From Manis javanica (taxonomy: Eukaryota; Chordata; Mammalia; Pholidota; Manidae), in the NCBI RefSeq assembly GCF_040802235.1, contig NC_133169.1, positions 44,151,034-44,215,033 of the forward strand: 64,000 nucleotides of DNA, written 5' to 3'. Below are positions 23,119-33,507 of the stretch, in pieces. The notes under the pieces are model-generated. The model saw nothing but the letters and a program-made list of their open reading frames with translations. It made no database searches and was not told where the DNA came from. The position numbers and the translations under genes are program-made. Position 1 is the stretch's first letter. The number at the start of each line of letters is the position of its first letter.

Positions 23119-26100
23119 TTAGTCCACTCTTGGGTTCTGTGATTCCACTGCTGTTTTGTTCCTACAGTTTTTCCTTTGTTCTTGTACTACACAGATGAGT
23201 GAAATCATTTGGTATTTCTCTTTCTCTGCTTGGCTTATTTCACTGAGCATGATACCATCCAGCTCCATCCAAGTTGCTGCAAATGGTAGGATTAGCCCTC
23301 TTCTTATGGCTGAGTAGTATTCCATTGTGTATATGTACCACATCTTCTTTATCCATTCATCTACCAATAGACATTTAGGTTGCTTACAATTCTTGGCTAT
23401 TGTACATAGTGCTGTGATAAACATAGGGCTGCATCTGTGTTTCTCAAACTTGATTGCTGCTTTCTTAGGGTCAATTCCTAGGAGTAGAATTCCTGGATCA
23501 AATGGTAAGTCTATTTAGAGCATTTTGAGGAACCTCCATACTCCTTTCCACAATGGTTGAACTAATTTACATTTCCGCCAGCAGTGTAGGAGGGTTCCCC
23601 TTTCTCCACAGACTCACCAACATTTGTTGTTCTTTGTCTTTTGGATGGCAGCCATCCTTACTGGTGTGAGGTGATACCTCATTGTGGTTTTAATTTGCAT
23701 TTCTCTGATAATTAGCGATGTGGAGCATCTTTTCATGTGTCTGTATTTCTTTTTAGGAGAACTGACTGTTCAGTTCCTCTGCCCATTTTTTAATTGGATT
23801 ATTTGATTTTTGTTTGTTGAGGTGTGTGAGCTCTTTATATATTTTAGACATCAAGCCTTTATCGGATCTGTCATTTACAAATATATTCTCCCATACTGTA
23901 GGGTTCCTTTTTGTTCTATTGATGGGATCTTTTGCTGTACAGAAGCTTTTAAGCTTTATATAGACCCACTTGTTCATTTTTGCTGATGTTGTCCTTGCCC
24001 GGTGAGATATGTTCAAGAAGAAGTCACTCATGTTTATGTCTAAGAGGTTTTTGCCTATGTTTTTTTCCAAGAGTTTAATGGTTTCATGACTTACATTCAG
24101 GTCTTTGATCCATTTTGAATTTACTTTTGTATATGGGGTTAGACAATGGTCCAGTTTCATTCTCCTACATGTAGCTATCCAGTTTTGCCAGCACCATCTG
24201 TTGAAGAGACTGTCATTTCACCATTGTATGTCCATGGCTCCTTTATCAAATATTAATTGACCATATATGTTTGGGTTAACATCTGGAGTCTCTAATCTGT
24301 TCAACTGGTCTGTGGCTCTGTTCTTGTGCCAGTACCAAATTGTCTTGATTACTATGGCTTTGTAGTAGAGCTTGAAGTTGGGGAGTGAGATCCCCCCTAC
24401 TTTACTCTTCTTTTTCACGATCACTTTGGCTATTCGGGGTCTTTGGTGTTTCCATATGAATTTTTGAATTATTTGTTCCAATTCATTGAAGAATGTTGTT
24501 GGTAATTTGATAGGGATTGCATCAAATCTGTATATTGCTTTAGGCAGGATGGCCATTTTGACGATATTAATTCTTCCTAGCCATGAGCAGGGGATGAGTT
24601 TCCATTTGTGACTGTCCCCTTTAATTTCTCTTAAGAGTGACTTGTAGTTTTCAGAGTATAATTCTTTCACTTCTTTGGTTAGGTTTATTCCTACATATTT
24701 TATTCTTTTTGATGCAATTGTGAATGGAATTGTTTTCCCGATTTCCCTTTCTTTTGGTTCATTGTTAGTGTATAGGAAAGCTTCAGATTTCTGTGTGTTA
24801 ATTTTGTATCCTGCAACTTTGCTGAGTGGAGTCTTTAGGGTTTTTTATGTACAGTATCATATCATCTGAAAATAGTGACAGTTTAACTTCTTCTTTAGCA
24901 ATATGGATTCCTTGTATTTCTTTGTTTTGTCTGATTGCCATGACTAGAACCTACAGTATTATGTTAAATAACAGTGGGGAGAGTGGGCATCCCTGTCTGG
25001 TTCCCGATCTCAGAGGGAATGCTTTCAGCTTCTTGCTGTTCAGAATAATGCTGGCTATGGTTTTATCATATATGGCCTTTATTACGTTGAGGTACTTGCC
25101 CTCTATTCCCATTTTGCTGAAAGTTTTTATCATGAATGGATGTTGACTTTTGTCAAGTGCTTTTTCAGCATCTCTGGAGATGATCATGTGGTTTTTGTCT
25201 TTCCTTTTGTTGATGTGGTGGATGATGTTGATGGATTTTCAAATGTTGTACCATCCTTGCATCCCTGGGATGACTCCCACTTGGTCATTGTGTATGATCC
25301 TTTTGATATACTGTTAAATTCTGTTTGCTAATATTTTATTGAGTATTTTTGTATCTACATTCATCAGGGACATTGGTCTGTAATTTTCTTTTTTGGTGGG
25401 GTCTTTGCCTGGTTTTGGTATTAGGGTGATGTTGGCTTCATAGAATGAGTTTGGGAGTATTCTTTCCTCTTCTATTTTTTGGAACACTTTAAGTAGAATG
25501 GGTATTATGTCTTCTCTGTGTGTCTGATAAAATTCCGAGGTAAATCTGTCCAGCCCCTGGGTTTTGTTCTTGGGTAGTTTTTTGATTACAGTTTCAGTTT
25601 CTTTGCTCGTAATTGGTTTCTTTAACTTTTGTGTTTCTTCCTTGGTCAGTCATGGGAGGTTGTATTATTCTAGGAAGTTGTCCATTTCTTCTAGGTTTTC
25701 CAGCTTGTTGGCATATAGGTTTTCTTAGTTGTCTTTAATAATTCTTTGTATTTCTGTGGGGTCTGTTGTGATTTTTCCATTCTCATTTCTGATTATGTTG
25801 ATTTGTGTTGATTCTCTTTTTCTCTTAGTAAGTTTGGCGAGAGGCTTATCTATTTTGTATATTTCCTCAAAGAACCAGCTCTTGGTTTCATTGATTTTTG
25901 CTATTGTTTTATTCTTCTCAATTTTGTTTATTTATTCTGTGATCTTTATTATATCCCTCCTTCTGCTGACTTTAGGCCTCATTTGTTCTTCTTTATCAGT
26001 TTCGATAGTTGTGATGTTAGACTATTCATTTGGGATTGTTCTTCCTTCTTCAGGTGTGCCTGGATAGCTATATACTTTCCTCTAAACACTGCTTTTGCTG

Positions 26101-26983
26101 CATCCCACAGAAGTTGGGGCTTTGTGTTGTTGTTATCATTTGTTTCTATATATTCCTTGATCTCTATTTTGATTTGTTCATTGATCCATTGATTATTTAG
26201 AAGCATGTTGTTAAGCCTCCATGTGTTTGTGAGCCATTTTGTTTTCTTTGTAGAATTTATTTCTAGTTTTATACCTTTGTGGTCTGAAAAATTGGTTGGT
26301 AGAATTTCAATATTTTGCATTTTTCTGAGGCTCTTTTTGTGACCTAGTATGTGGTCTATTCTGGAGAATGTTCCATGTGCACTTGAGAAGAATGTATATC
26401 CTGTTGCTTTTGGATGTAGAGTTCTATAGATGTCTGTTAGGTCCTTCTGTTCTAGTATGTTGTTCAATGCCTGTGTGTCCATACGTATTTTCTGCCCAGT
26501 GGATCTATCCTTTGGGGTGAGTGGTGTGTTGAAGTCTCCTAAGATGAATGCATTGCAATCTATTTCCCTCTTTAGTTCTCTTAGTATTTGTTTCACAAAT
26601 GCTGGAGCTCCTGTGTTGAGTGCATATATAGTTAGAATGGTTAGATCCTCTTGTTGGACTGAGCCCTTTATCATTATGTAGTGTCCTTCTTTATCTCTTG
26701 TTACTTTCTTTGTTTTGAAGTCTATTTTGTCTGATATTAGTACTGCAACCCCTGCTTTCTTTTCACTGTTGTTTGCCTGAAATATGTTTTTCCATCCTTT
26801 GACTTTTAGTCTGTGCTTGTCTTTGGGTTTGAGGTGAGTTTCTTGTAAGCAGCATATAGATGGGTCTAGCTTTTTTATTCATTCTATTACTCTGTGTCTT
26901 TTGATTGGTGCATTAAGTCCATTTACATTTAGGGTGACTATTGAGAGATATGTACTTATTGACATTGCAGGCTTTAGATTCGT
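23119..26983 (-). pseudogene. L1-A ORF2 pseudogene (endonuclease-reverse transcriptase)
   Basis: The frame should start at 26983 but the ATG is ACG there. The largest open part, 26674-25979, covers the endonuclease with G-D-F-N-T-P, a T-F-F-S-S-A-H-G-T-F-S-R-I-D-H stretch and N-F-S-D-H, the family's catalytic elements. The reverse-transcriptase part follows in several frames. The active-site box near 24851-24880 reads F-S-D-D instead of F-A-D-D. The C-terminal segment (23424-23119) keeps the [16 protein letters not shown] element. Multiple stops and shifts make it non-functional. Confidence 0.92.
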
Positions 26984-27160
26984 GGTTACCAAAGGTTCAA
27001 GGTTAGCATCTTTAGTATCTTACTGCCTAACTTAGCTCACTTATTGAGCTGTTATATACACTGTCTGGAGATTTTTTTCTTCTCTCCCTTCTTATTCCTC
27101 CTCCTCCATTCTTCATATGTTGTATGTTTTGTTCTGTGCTCTTTTTAGGAGTGCTCCCAT

Positions 27161-28051
27161 CTAGAGTACTCCCTGTAAGATGCCCTGTAGAGGTGGTTTG
27201 TGGGAAGAAAATTCCCTCAGCTTTTGCATGTCTGGGAATTGTTTAATCCTGCCATCATATTTAAATGATAGTCGTGCTGGATACAGTATCCTTGGTTCAA
27301 GGCCCTTCTGTTTCATTGCATTAAATATATCATGCCATTCTCTTCTGGCCTGTAGGGTTTCTGTCGAGAAGTCTGATGTTAGCCTGATGGGTTTTCCTTT
27401 ATAGGTGACCTTTTTCTCTCTAGCTGCCTTTAAAAGTCTTTCCTTGTCCTTTATCCTTGCCATTTTAATTATTATGTGTCTTGGTGTTGTCCTCATTGGA
27501 TCCTTTCTTTTGGGATTTCTGTGTATTTCTGTGGTCTGTTCGATTATTTTCTCCCCCATTTTGGGGTCGTTTTCAGCAATTATTTTTTCAAAGAGACTTT
27601 CTATCCCTTTTCCTCTTTCTTCTTCTTCTGGTACCCCTATAATACAAATATTATTCCTTTTGGATTGGTCACATAATTCTCTTAGTGTTGTTTCGTTCCT
27701 GGAGATCCTTTTATCTCTCTCTATGTCAGCTTGTACACGTTCCTGTTCTCTGGTTTCTATTCTTTCAATGGCCTCTTGCATCTTATCCATTCTGCTTATA
27801 AATCCTTCCAGGGATTGTTTCACTTCTGTGATCTCCTTCCTGACATCTGTGATCTCCCTCTGGGCTTCATCCCATTGCTCTTGCATTTTTCTCTGCATCT
27901 CATCCCGTTGCTCTTGCATTTTTCTCTGCATCTTTGTCAGCATGTTCATGATTTTTATTTTGAATTCTTTTTCAGGAGGACTGGTTAGGTCTGTCTCCTT
28001 CTCAGGTGTTGTCTCTGTAATCTTTGTCTGCCTGTAGTTTTGCCTTTTCAT
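27161..28051 (-). CDS. L1-A ORF1, intact L1 RNA-binding chaperone (ORF1p)
   Basis: The 296-codon frame is uninterrupted from ATG at 28051 (M-K-R-Q-N-Y-R-Q) to TAG at 27161. The frame stays open a further 32 codons upstream, with a second ATG four codons earlier. ORF1p forms trimers through a coiled coil and coats L1 RNA. The order is a charged N-terminus, a coiled coil (about residues 35-120), the RRM region from R-E-L-C-D-Q-S-K-R-N-N, and the C-terminal domain ending in S-F-K-Y-D-G-R-I-K-Q-F-P. The coiled coil contains an 11-residue tandem duplication (27868-27933) absent from the L1-B and L1-D copies. It is the only intact retrotransposon gene in the window, and its partner ORF2 is dead. 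Confidence 0.88.
   Translation of the reverse strand: MKRQNYRQTKITETTPEKETDLTSPPEKEFKIKIMNMLTKMQRKMQEQRDEMQRKMQEQWDEAQREITDVRKEITEVKQSLEGFISRMDKMQEAIERIETREQERVQADIERDKRISRNETTLRELCDQSKRNNICIIGVPEEEERGKGIESLFEKIIAENDPKMGEKIIEQTTEIHRNPKRKDPMRTTPRHIIIKMARIKDKERLLKAAREKKVTYKGKPIRLTSDFSTETLQARREWHDIFNAMKQKGLEPRILYPARLSFKYDGRIKQFPDMQKLREFSSHKPPLQGILQGVL
27868..27933 (-). repeat. 33-bp tandem duplication in ORF1 coiled coil
   Basis: Units 27868-27900 and 27901-27933 differ at one base. Each encodes M-Q-R-K-M-Q-E-Q-(R/W)-D-E. Eleven residues make one hendecad, three helical turns, which can be added to a coiled coil without breaking it. L1-B and L1-D have one unit at the same place. Confidence 0.88.
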
Positions 28052-29009
28052 GGTGATAAACATAGTTTGCAGAGCTGGTACGAGTGACCGCTGGAAGAGC
28101 TTTCCTTCTTGTTGGTTTGTGGCCTTCCTCTCCTGGGACAATAGCAACCTCTAGTGGCTTATGCTTGGCAGCTGTGTGCAGATAGGGCTTCTGCTACCTG
28201 CCTGGTTGCTATGGAGTTTATCTCTGCTGTTGCTTTGGGCATGGCCTGGCTGGGGCTGCTCCTCCTAAATGGTGGAGCCCCGCTCGAAGGGGAGCTGCCG
28301 GGAGGCTATTTGTCTCTGTAATGCGCCTCTGCGCTCCCTGTTGCCCAGGGGATTAGAGTGCCCAGAGATCCCCAGATTCACTGCCTCTGTGGTAAGTGTC
28401 CTGTCCTGCCCCTTTAAGACTTCCAAAAAGCACTCTCCAAACCAAAACAACAACAGCAGCAACGAAAGAGGAAAAAAAAAAAAAAGGAAAAAACGCGATT
28501 TTCTTTGTTCTCAGGTGCTGGTCTCAGGCACCTGCTCACCGGTCTTGCTGTCTTGTTTCCCTAGAATTGGGGTCCTTGTCCCCTTAAGGCTTCCAAAAAG
28601 CACTCACCAAAAAAAAAGCTAAAAACGTGTGATTTTCTTTGTCCTCGGGAGCTGGTATCAGGTACCTGCTCACCGGTCTTACTGCCCTTTTTCCCTGGTA
28701 TTGGGGTCCCTGTCCCTTAAAGGCCTCCAAAAAGCACTCGCCAAAAAAAAAAGAAAAAAAATGCTCCGGTTTCTTTCCACCCACGGGGAGCTGGGGGGAG
28801 GGGCACTCGGATCCCGCCGGTCTGGGCTTGTATCTTACCCTCTTCGTGAGGTGCTGGGTTCTCGCAGGTGTGGATGTGGTTTGGACGTTGTCCTGTGTCC
28901 TCTGGTCTCTATTTTAGGAAGTTGTCTTTGTTATATTTTCATAATTCTATGTGGTTTTGGGAGGAGAGTTCCTCTGCTCTACTCATGCCACCATCCTGGC
29001 TCCACCCCC
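28052..29009 (-). promoter_or_regulatory. L1-A 5' UTR with tandem promoter-like units
   Basis: This leader contains repeated units at about 28411, 28582 and 28714 (listed separately). The 5' end at 29009 starts as in the other copies with a run of G and then tggagcc, but the YY1-type motif is degraded here (ccaggatgg). The region between 28150 and 28400 is GC-rich. Open frames here (up to 143 codons) show no known domain. Confidence 0.75.
28400..28770 (-). repeat. Tandem units in L1-A 5' UTR (about 2.5 copies)
   Basis: A unit of about 130-170 bp begins with the plus-strand pattern 'cccttaaggcttccaaaaagcactc' type text at about 28411, 28582 and 28714. It continues through an A-rich tract of variable length, 'ttttctttgt', 'ctgctcaccggtctt' and 'ttggggtcc'. 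Unit length varies mostly with the A-tract. L1-B has two units (from 37521 and 37673) and L1-D about one (46690-46785). Variable tandem units in an L1 leader resemble the monomer promoters of rodent L1s. Confidence 0.85.
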
Positions 29010-32000
29010 ATCCCCTTTTCTTTTTTATTACAAAATACACATTCATCAGAGAAAATTTGAAAATCAAAAAAGCACGAAAAAGAAAATAAAAATCATTTCA
29101 AATCCAGGACCTGGTGAAATCCCCATATCTACTCCATTCGTATCCCAGTATAAGTGCATAGGTGGGATTGGCTCTACCACCTTAGGTTACCCACCATACT
29201 TGGGTGACCTAAGGCCATCAGAATGAGTTCACACCCACACTCACACTGTCCCACCAATGCAATGAGTTCCCTTATAATCAGTCAGTGCCTGGCATGCTTC
29301 TGGTCAGTGGTTGGTTCAAGATTGGGCACATGACCTATGTGGTCCAGTTTTCAAGAAATCCTCTTCTGCATGTTAGAAGAGATATTATCTTTCATCACCA
29401 CCCCCTGCCCCCTAAGCATACAGACATAAGTGTAGAGGGAAAGCATTTATCCCAGAGGTGCTGGGAGCTATGTGAAAGTCAAGCTGATATTCAGCCACAT
29501 GATGCCACAGAGCTGCTGATTCCATTCTGGTGGTCCTCTCCACCAGGACCGGATCTCAGCTCCAACTCAACATTACTGTCCCCTGGAAACCTGATCCTGC
29601 CCCCTGAATCCTTGGCACTAGATGAACAGATGAGTCAACCACAGTTATGCACCCATGGTTACTGCTTTCTGCATCTGAGACCCTATTTGGGATATTCTCA
29701 AAGTGCTGAATTCTGCCAAACAGAAATCCGTGCTTGTCCCTGGGATCTACCTGCCTTGGAGAATCACTATATTGTTAAGTCTATTTCCATCTTCCTTCCC
29801 CTGCCACATCTGAAATATTATGGTGCTAGCATGCCTACAGCCTGAACTTGCTGAGTACGTATCACATTCTGATACCGTGCAGCTCTTGCCACAAATGTAT
29901 TATTTTGTCCCTCTCTCCAGGTAGTCTGGGTTACCAGGGAAACAGACGCCAAGACCACATTAACTCTGCAAGTGTGTATTAGGGAAAAGCCTGGGAGAGA
30001 ATAGGAGGAGGGAGCCAGAGAAGGCTGGGGAAGTCATCAAGCACAATGCACGTCTGACCTAGAGTGAAGGGAAGAGGGAGAGAAGGTGGGTGGAAGCAGT
30101 TCAGACTGCCTCATCGTCTAAGGAGGCCTGGGAAATCACTGGGGAGTCCTTAAGCTGAGGTTTCAGTCAGAGGCATCTCTTGTCTCCAAGAATGAGTGTG
30201 CCTTGGATCCCACATGAGCAGCCAGTGGATGCTGCTGCCTCCCGCTGTCAGGGATGTCACGGCCCAGTGGCGTGCTCCTCAAGGCACTCGGGCGTCTGCG
30301 GTGAGAGCTCTGATGGCTACCATTTAGTGTCACATTGTTTGAATGTAAAATTGTTAAAGTGTTCTTTTTTATTGTGCCTTTTCATTCTTATGTAATGACT
30401 ATTATGATTAATAATTTATGCATTGACTTCTATTATATTTGAATATCATTTATAATTTCCCTATAATTTAGTAGTGTCTTAGCTCATCTTCTATTTTTAA
30501 ACTGTATAAGTTGACTTTGCTTTTAAATACAGAGGGACACTTTGATTTTGGGGTGAATTTCATCATTTCGAGAATGGCTAAAATCCACATAATCGAATCT
30601 TCTTTCCCCCTCCTATACATCTTAATCTCATTTGCTTTAATAATTATGCCTTTTTATATGTAGATATTTACATGTATTACAATGGGATGAAGATAGCTTT
30701 ATGTGATGCACTTTAAATAACTCCCAGTGGGTGGACTAACAAAGACATTCTTACCTTTATTTACTAAACACTGAAAATAGAAACTTTGGACACCTTTCTC
30801 TGAGATGAAGCTTTGTAAGAATTGTTCCATGTCTAAATGTGTGTTCTGTTCATTCTTTTATTTTTTTAATCTCATATATAGTTTCAAGTAAGGAATTATA
30901 CTGATTTCGACATTCAACTAGTTGCTATCAAAGTTTTCAATTAAGTCTTTTTAATATGATTTTTGCACATAGTAAGCTGCTAATAGTAATTTTAAAATGA
31001 TACTCAGAGGTGAGATATGTGGCCACAAAATCTCTCTCTGGTGTTTGAACCTGTGAAAAATCATTCTACTTTTTTTTCCCTCATAATCGATCACTCAACC
31101 AGAAAAATATGATCTTTGGAGGAATAGAAACTCTTTAACAACTTGTAAACAAAGTTCAGGATTTTAGGATTTATGTTCTAAAGGTTGTAGGCACCCTAAT
31201 ATGTAATCTTTTGAATGTTATCAGCTCTTTCAGATTGCTAGGTCATCATTACAGCCATTGACAAGAAGGTGAAAGCAAATCATTTTGTCTGTTTGCTCAC
31301 CCTTTTTTTCTGTTATTAGCCAGTATGTTTTTGGTCATAAAGGGCAGAAACCCAAACTAAACTAACTTAGTTGGAAAGGAGAATTGTTCTCCCAGGTACC
31401 CACAGGAAAGGAAGCGGGGCGGTGGCGTAGCTGGGCCATTGTACTCTGCAGCCCTCCTCACAGATTCTTTCTAATAGTGGCTCCGTGATCCTCTGCACCT
31501 GGGCTCCTCCCAGTGGGTGGCGGCAGCTCCAGGAAGGTGCGTTCCTTAATTCCCACCATCCAGGAGGGAATGCCTCCTTCTCCTCCAAACCCAGTTTGAA
31601 AAATGCCAAGAAAGAGCTGGGATGGGTCTTGGGTAGATCAGGTAGAAACCTGCATCGTCAGTCATAACTGTGGGGAGATGGTGGTGTTTAAACAGTTGGC
31701 TCAGCTTGGGTTACATGCTGGCCTTTATTTAGGCCTTTCATTTGTGGTCAGGAGCATCGAATTGGAAAGAAAATTACATATTCTTTAAGCCAAAAGTTTG
31801 CAAAGGAGAAAGAAGCATTTCCCAACAGAGGGGGAAGCTGCCCCAGAGAACAGAGGGAGGAGTTTTAGGAGACAAAACAATCCATATTCATTATACTGAC
31901 TTTTGCTGATTTGAAACCACCTACCTATTCAAGAATTTCCTTTAAATCCAAGAAAGATTATTATACACCATTCTTGTATTCAGTCATTTTTATTTCTTTA

Positions 32001-33507
32001 TTTTAATTCAAGTATAGTTTGGGCTGGCCTAACCTACCAACTGAATTTTTCAGAGTTAACGACAATATTCTTCTTTATTAATATTTTTTAAATAATTTTT
32101 GAAACTTCAAATTATATAGCTATATGTAAAATAAAATGTGAAAATGTCTGGCCTTTGACCATTACCCCAAATCCCCACTCAGCTGATATAACAATCTGGT
32201 ATACATCTTTCTAACCCTTTTTCCACTCATATCCTACCACATGGGAGTTTACACATACGTGCATATACACAAATAGAGAGAAAATTTTAAACAAACTACA
32301 TAGTGCTATTTGTGATACTCTGCAACTTGCTTTTTAATTTAAAGTACTCAATTTTATACATCTATATATAGTATTTCCTCCTATTTAATGACTACATAGT
32401 ATTTCATTTGTGGATATAATATGATTTGTTTCATCAGTCCCTTTTTAGTGGGCATTTAAATTGCTTCTCATTTGATTATTTCAAAGCAAAGGATATGCAT
32501 ATTTCCAACAAGGGTATACATTCCCTTGTGCATATGTCTGTGCACCTATGTTTAAGTATACCTTGAAGAACAATTCCTAGAAGTGGATAGCTGGGTCAAA
32601 GTGTATGCAAGCAATATTCTGAATTGTACCATTATTGTATGATCTAACCTCTCTTAGATCAATGACTGCTACGGTTCTTCTCATTTCTTTACTAATAGAT
32701 ATTTTCCATTCTTCACATTTTGATCATGATTTTTGAAGTCATTTCCTTACAGATAAGTTAGAAACTTCTTCTGGGCTCTGATGTATTATAAAATTGTTTT
32801 ATTGTACTAGAGTATTTTTGCATATCTATGTCAGTTTTAGATATTCATGTTTTCATTTGTTGAGGCTTTGTGTCGGAATTTTACTGTGTTTATCAGAAAA
32901 AGAAATCCCTTACCAGTTATTCTGCCATTTTGATGGTGCTTCAGTTAAGCATTTTTAAAAATATATCCCAAAACACTACTTATCTGAAATATATTATTTT
33001 ATATGCCAGAGAGTCTAAGTTTTAAACTCTTCATCATCAAAAGTTTTTCAATTTTAATTTAAACATTAGGGATGAAAACAGTCTTGAGAGAGCTCCCAAG
33101 CATACCTGAATGTGACTTTGGTCCCTCAAGATAACCTCTGGGCTGTCACAATCATACAGAAATGATCTCTGAAAAGATTTGCTCTTGCCCTAATGAATCC
33201 ATGTGTTACTGTCTGAGGTCCTTGGATTGGCTTTGTAGGATTTTTCCTCTCTGACATGCCTCTCACATTGTGAGCTAAAACACTGCTCAGTACTTTCGGT
33301 AGGCCCTTCCCCTTCCTATCTACTTTCTATGAACAAATCATTTTATCAAGCTTGATGTAATTGTCTCCAATAAACAAATAAAATAAATAGATTAAAGGAA
33401 GCCTGAGTGAGTGAGGTATCTAAACTTTATTTTGTACATGGACTTTGGGATATCTGTTTTGCCTGCTGGATGGTTTATTTTGCTTTTTCTTGATCTTAGC
33501 CAGATTC
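29010..33507. other. 4.5-kb non-L1 segment between L1-A and L1-B
   Basis: I see no gene. Bases 29020-29110 and 32020-32640 look like old L1 debris. The 29285-29845 plus-strand frame of 186 codons has no domain I recognise and I do not call it. Bases 29920-30330 and 31360-31800 are higher in GC and may be old repeats of unknown family. The right edge, at about 33507, is an abrupt junction into the middle of L1-B ORF2. Confidence 0.6.
32020..32640 (-). mobile_element. Old L1M-type 3' fragment
   Basis: Elements near 32380-32410 ('gactacatagtatttcat'), 32440 ('gtgggcatttaaattgc') and 32570-32605 ('aattcctagaagtggat' then 'gggtcaaag') occur in the order seen in the complement of old L1 ORF2 3' ends. 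It is strongly decayed. Confidence 0.6.

Larger units (their letters stand above)
20952..29009 (-). mobile_element. Full-length LINE-1 copy L1-A with env-type 3' extension
   Basis: On the minus strand it runs: 5' UTR with tandem units (29009-28052), intact ORF1 (28051-27161), broken ORF2 (26983-23119), 3' UTR (23118-22861), short A-rich tract (22860-22831), a 1.8-kb retrovirus-derived extension (22830-21049), and a long degenerate A-rich tail (21048-20952). The left side meets the target-site duplication at 20933-20951. The matching copy is not at the 5' end of this L1 but beyond L1-B at 38158, so the locus has been rearranged internally. Sequence differences from L1-B and L1-D are moderate, and the element is younger than L1-C. 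Confidence 0.93.

Noticed and set aside
27405-28037. 210-codon plus-strand open frame
   Set aside because: It is the antisense shadow of the intact L1-A ORF1.
20953-29032. Possible second target-site duplication for L1-A: an 11-base T-rich match (ttttttattac) near 20954-20964 and 29021-29031
   Set aside because: The right copy is separated from the L1-A 5' end by about a dozen unrelated bases, and the match lies in low-complexity T-rich sequence. The 19-bp perfect pair with L1-B's 5' end is far stronger.
29285-29845. 186-codon plus-strand open frame
   Set aside because: No domain, signal or splice structure that I can recognise; surrounding sequence looks like old non-coding DNA.
33485-33507. 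A 14-base match (cttgatcttagcca) to the complement of the start of U2 snRNA, right at the L1-B junction, suggesting an snRNA/L1 template switch
   Set aside because: Only 14 bases match and the following bases do not continue as U2. I regard it as chance without a longer alignment.
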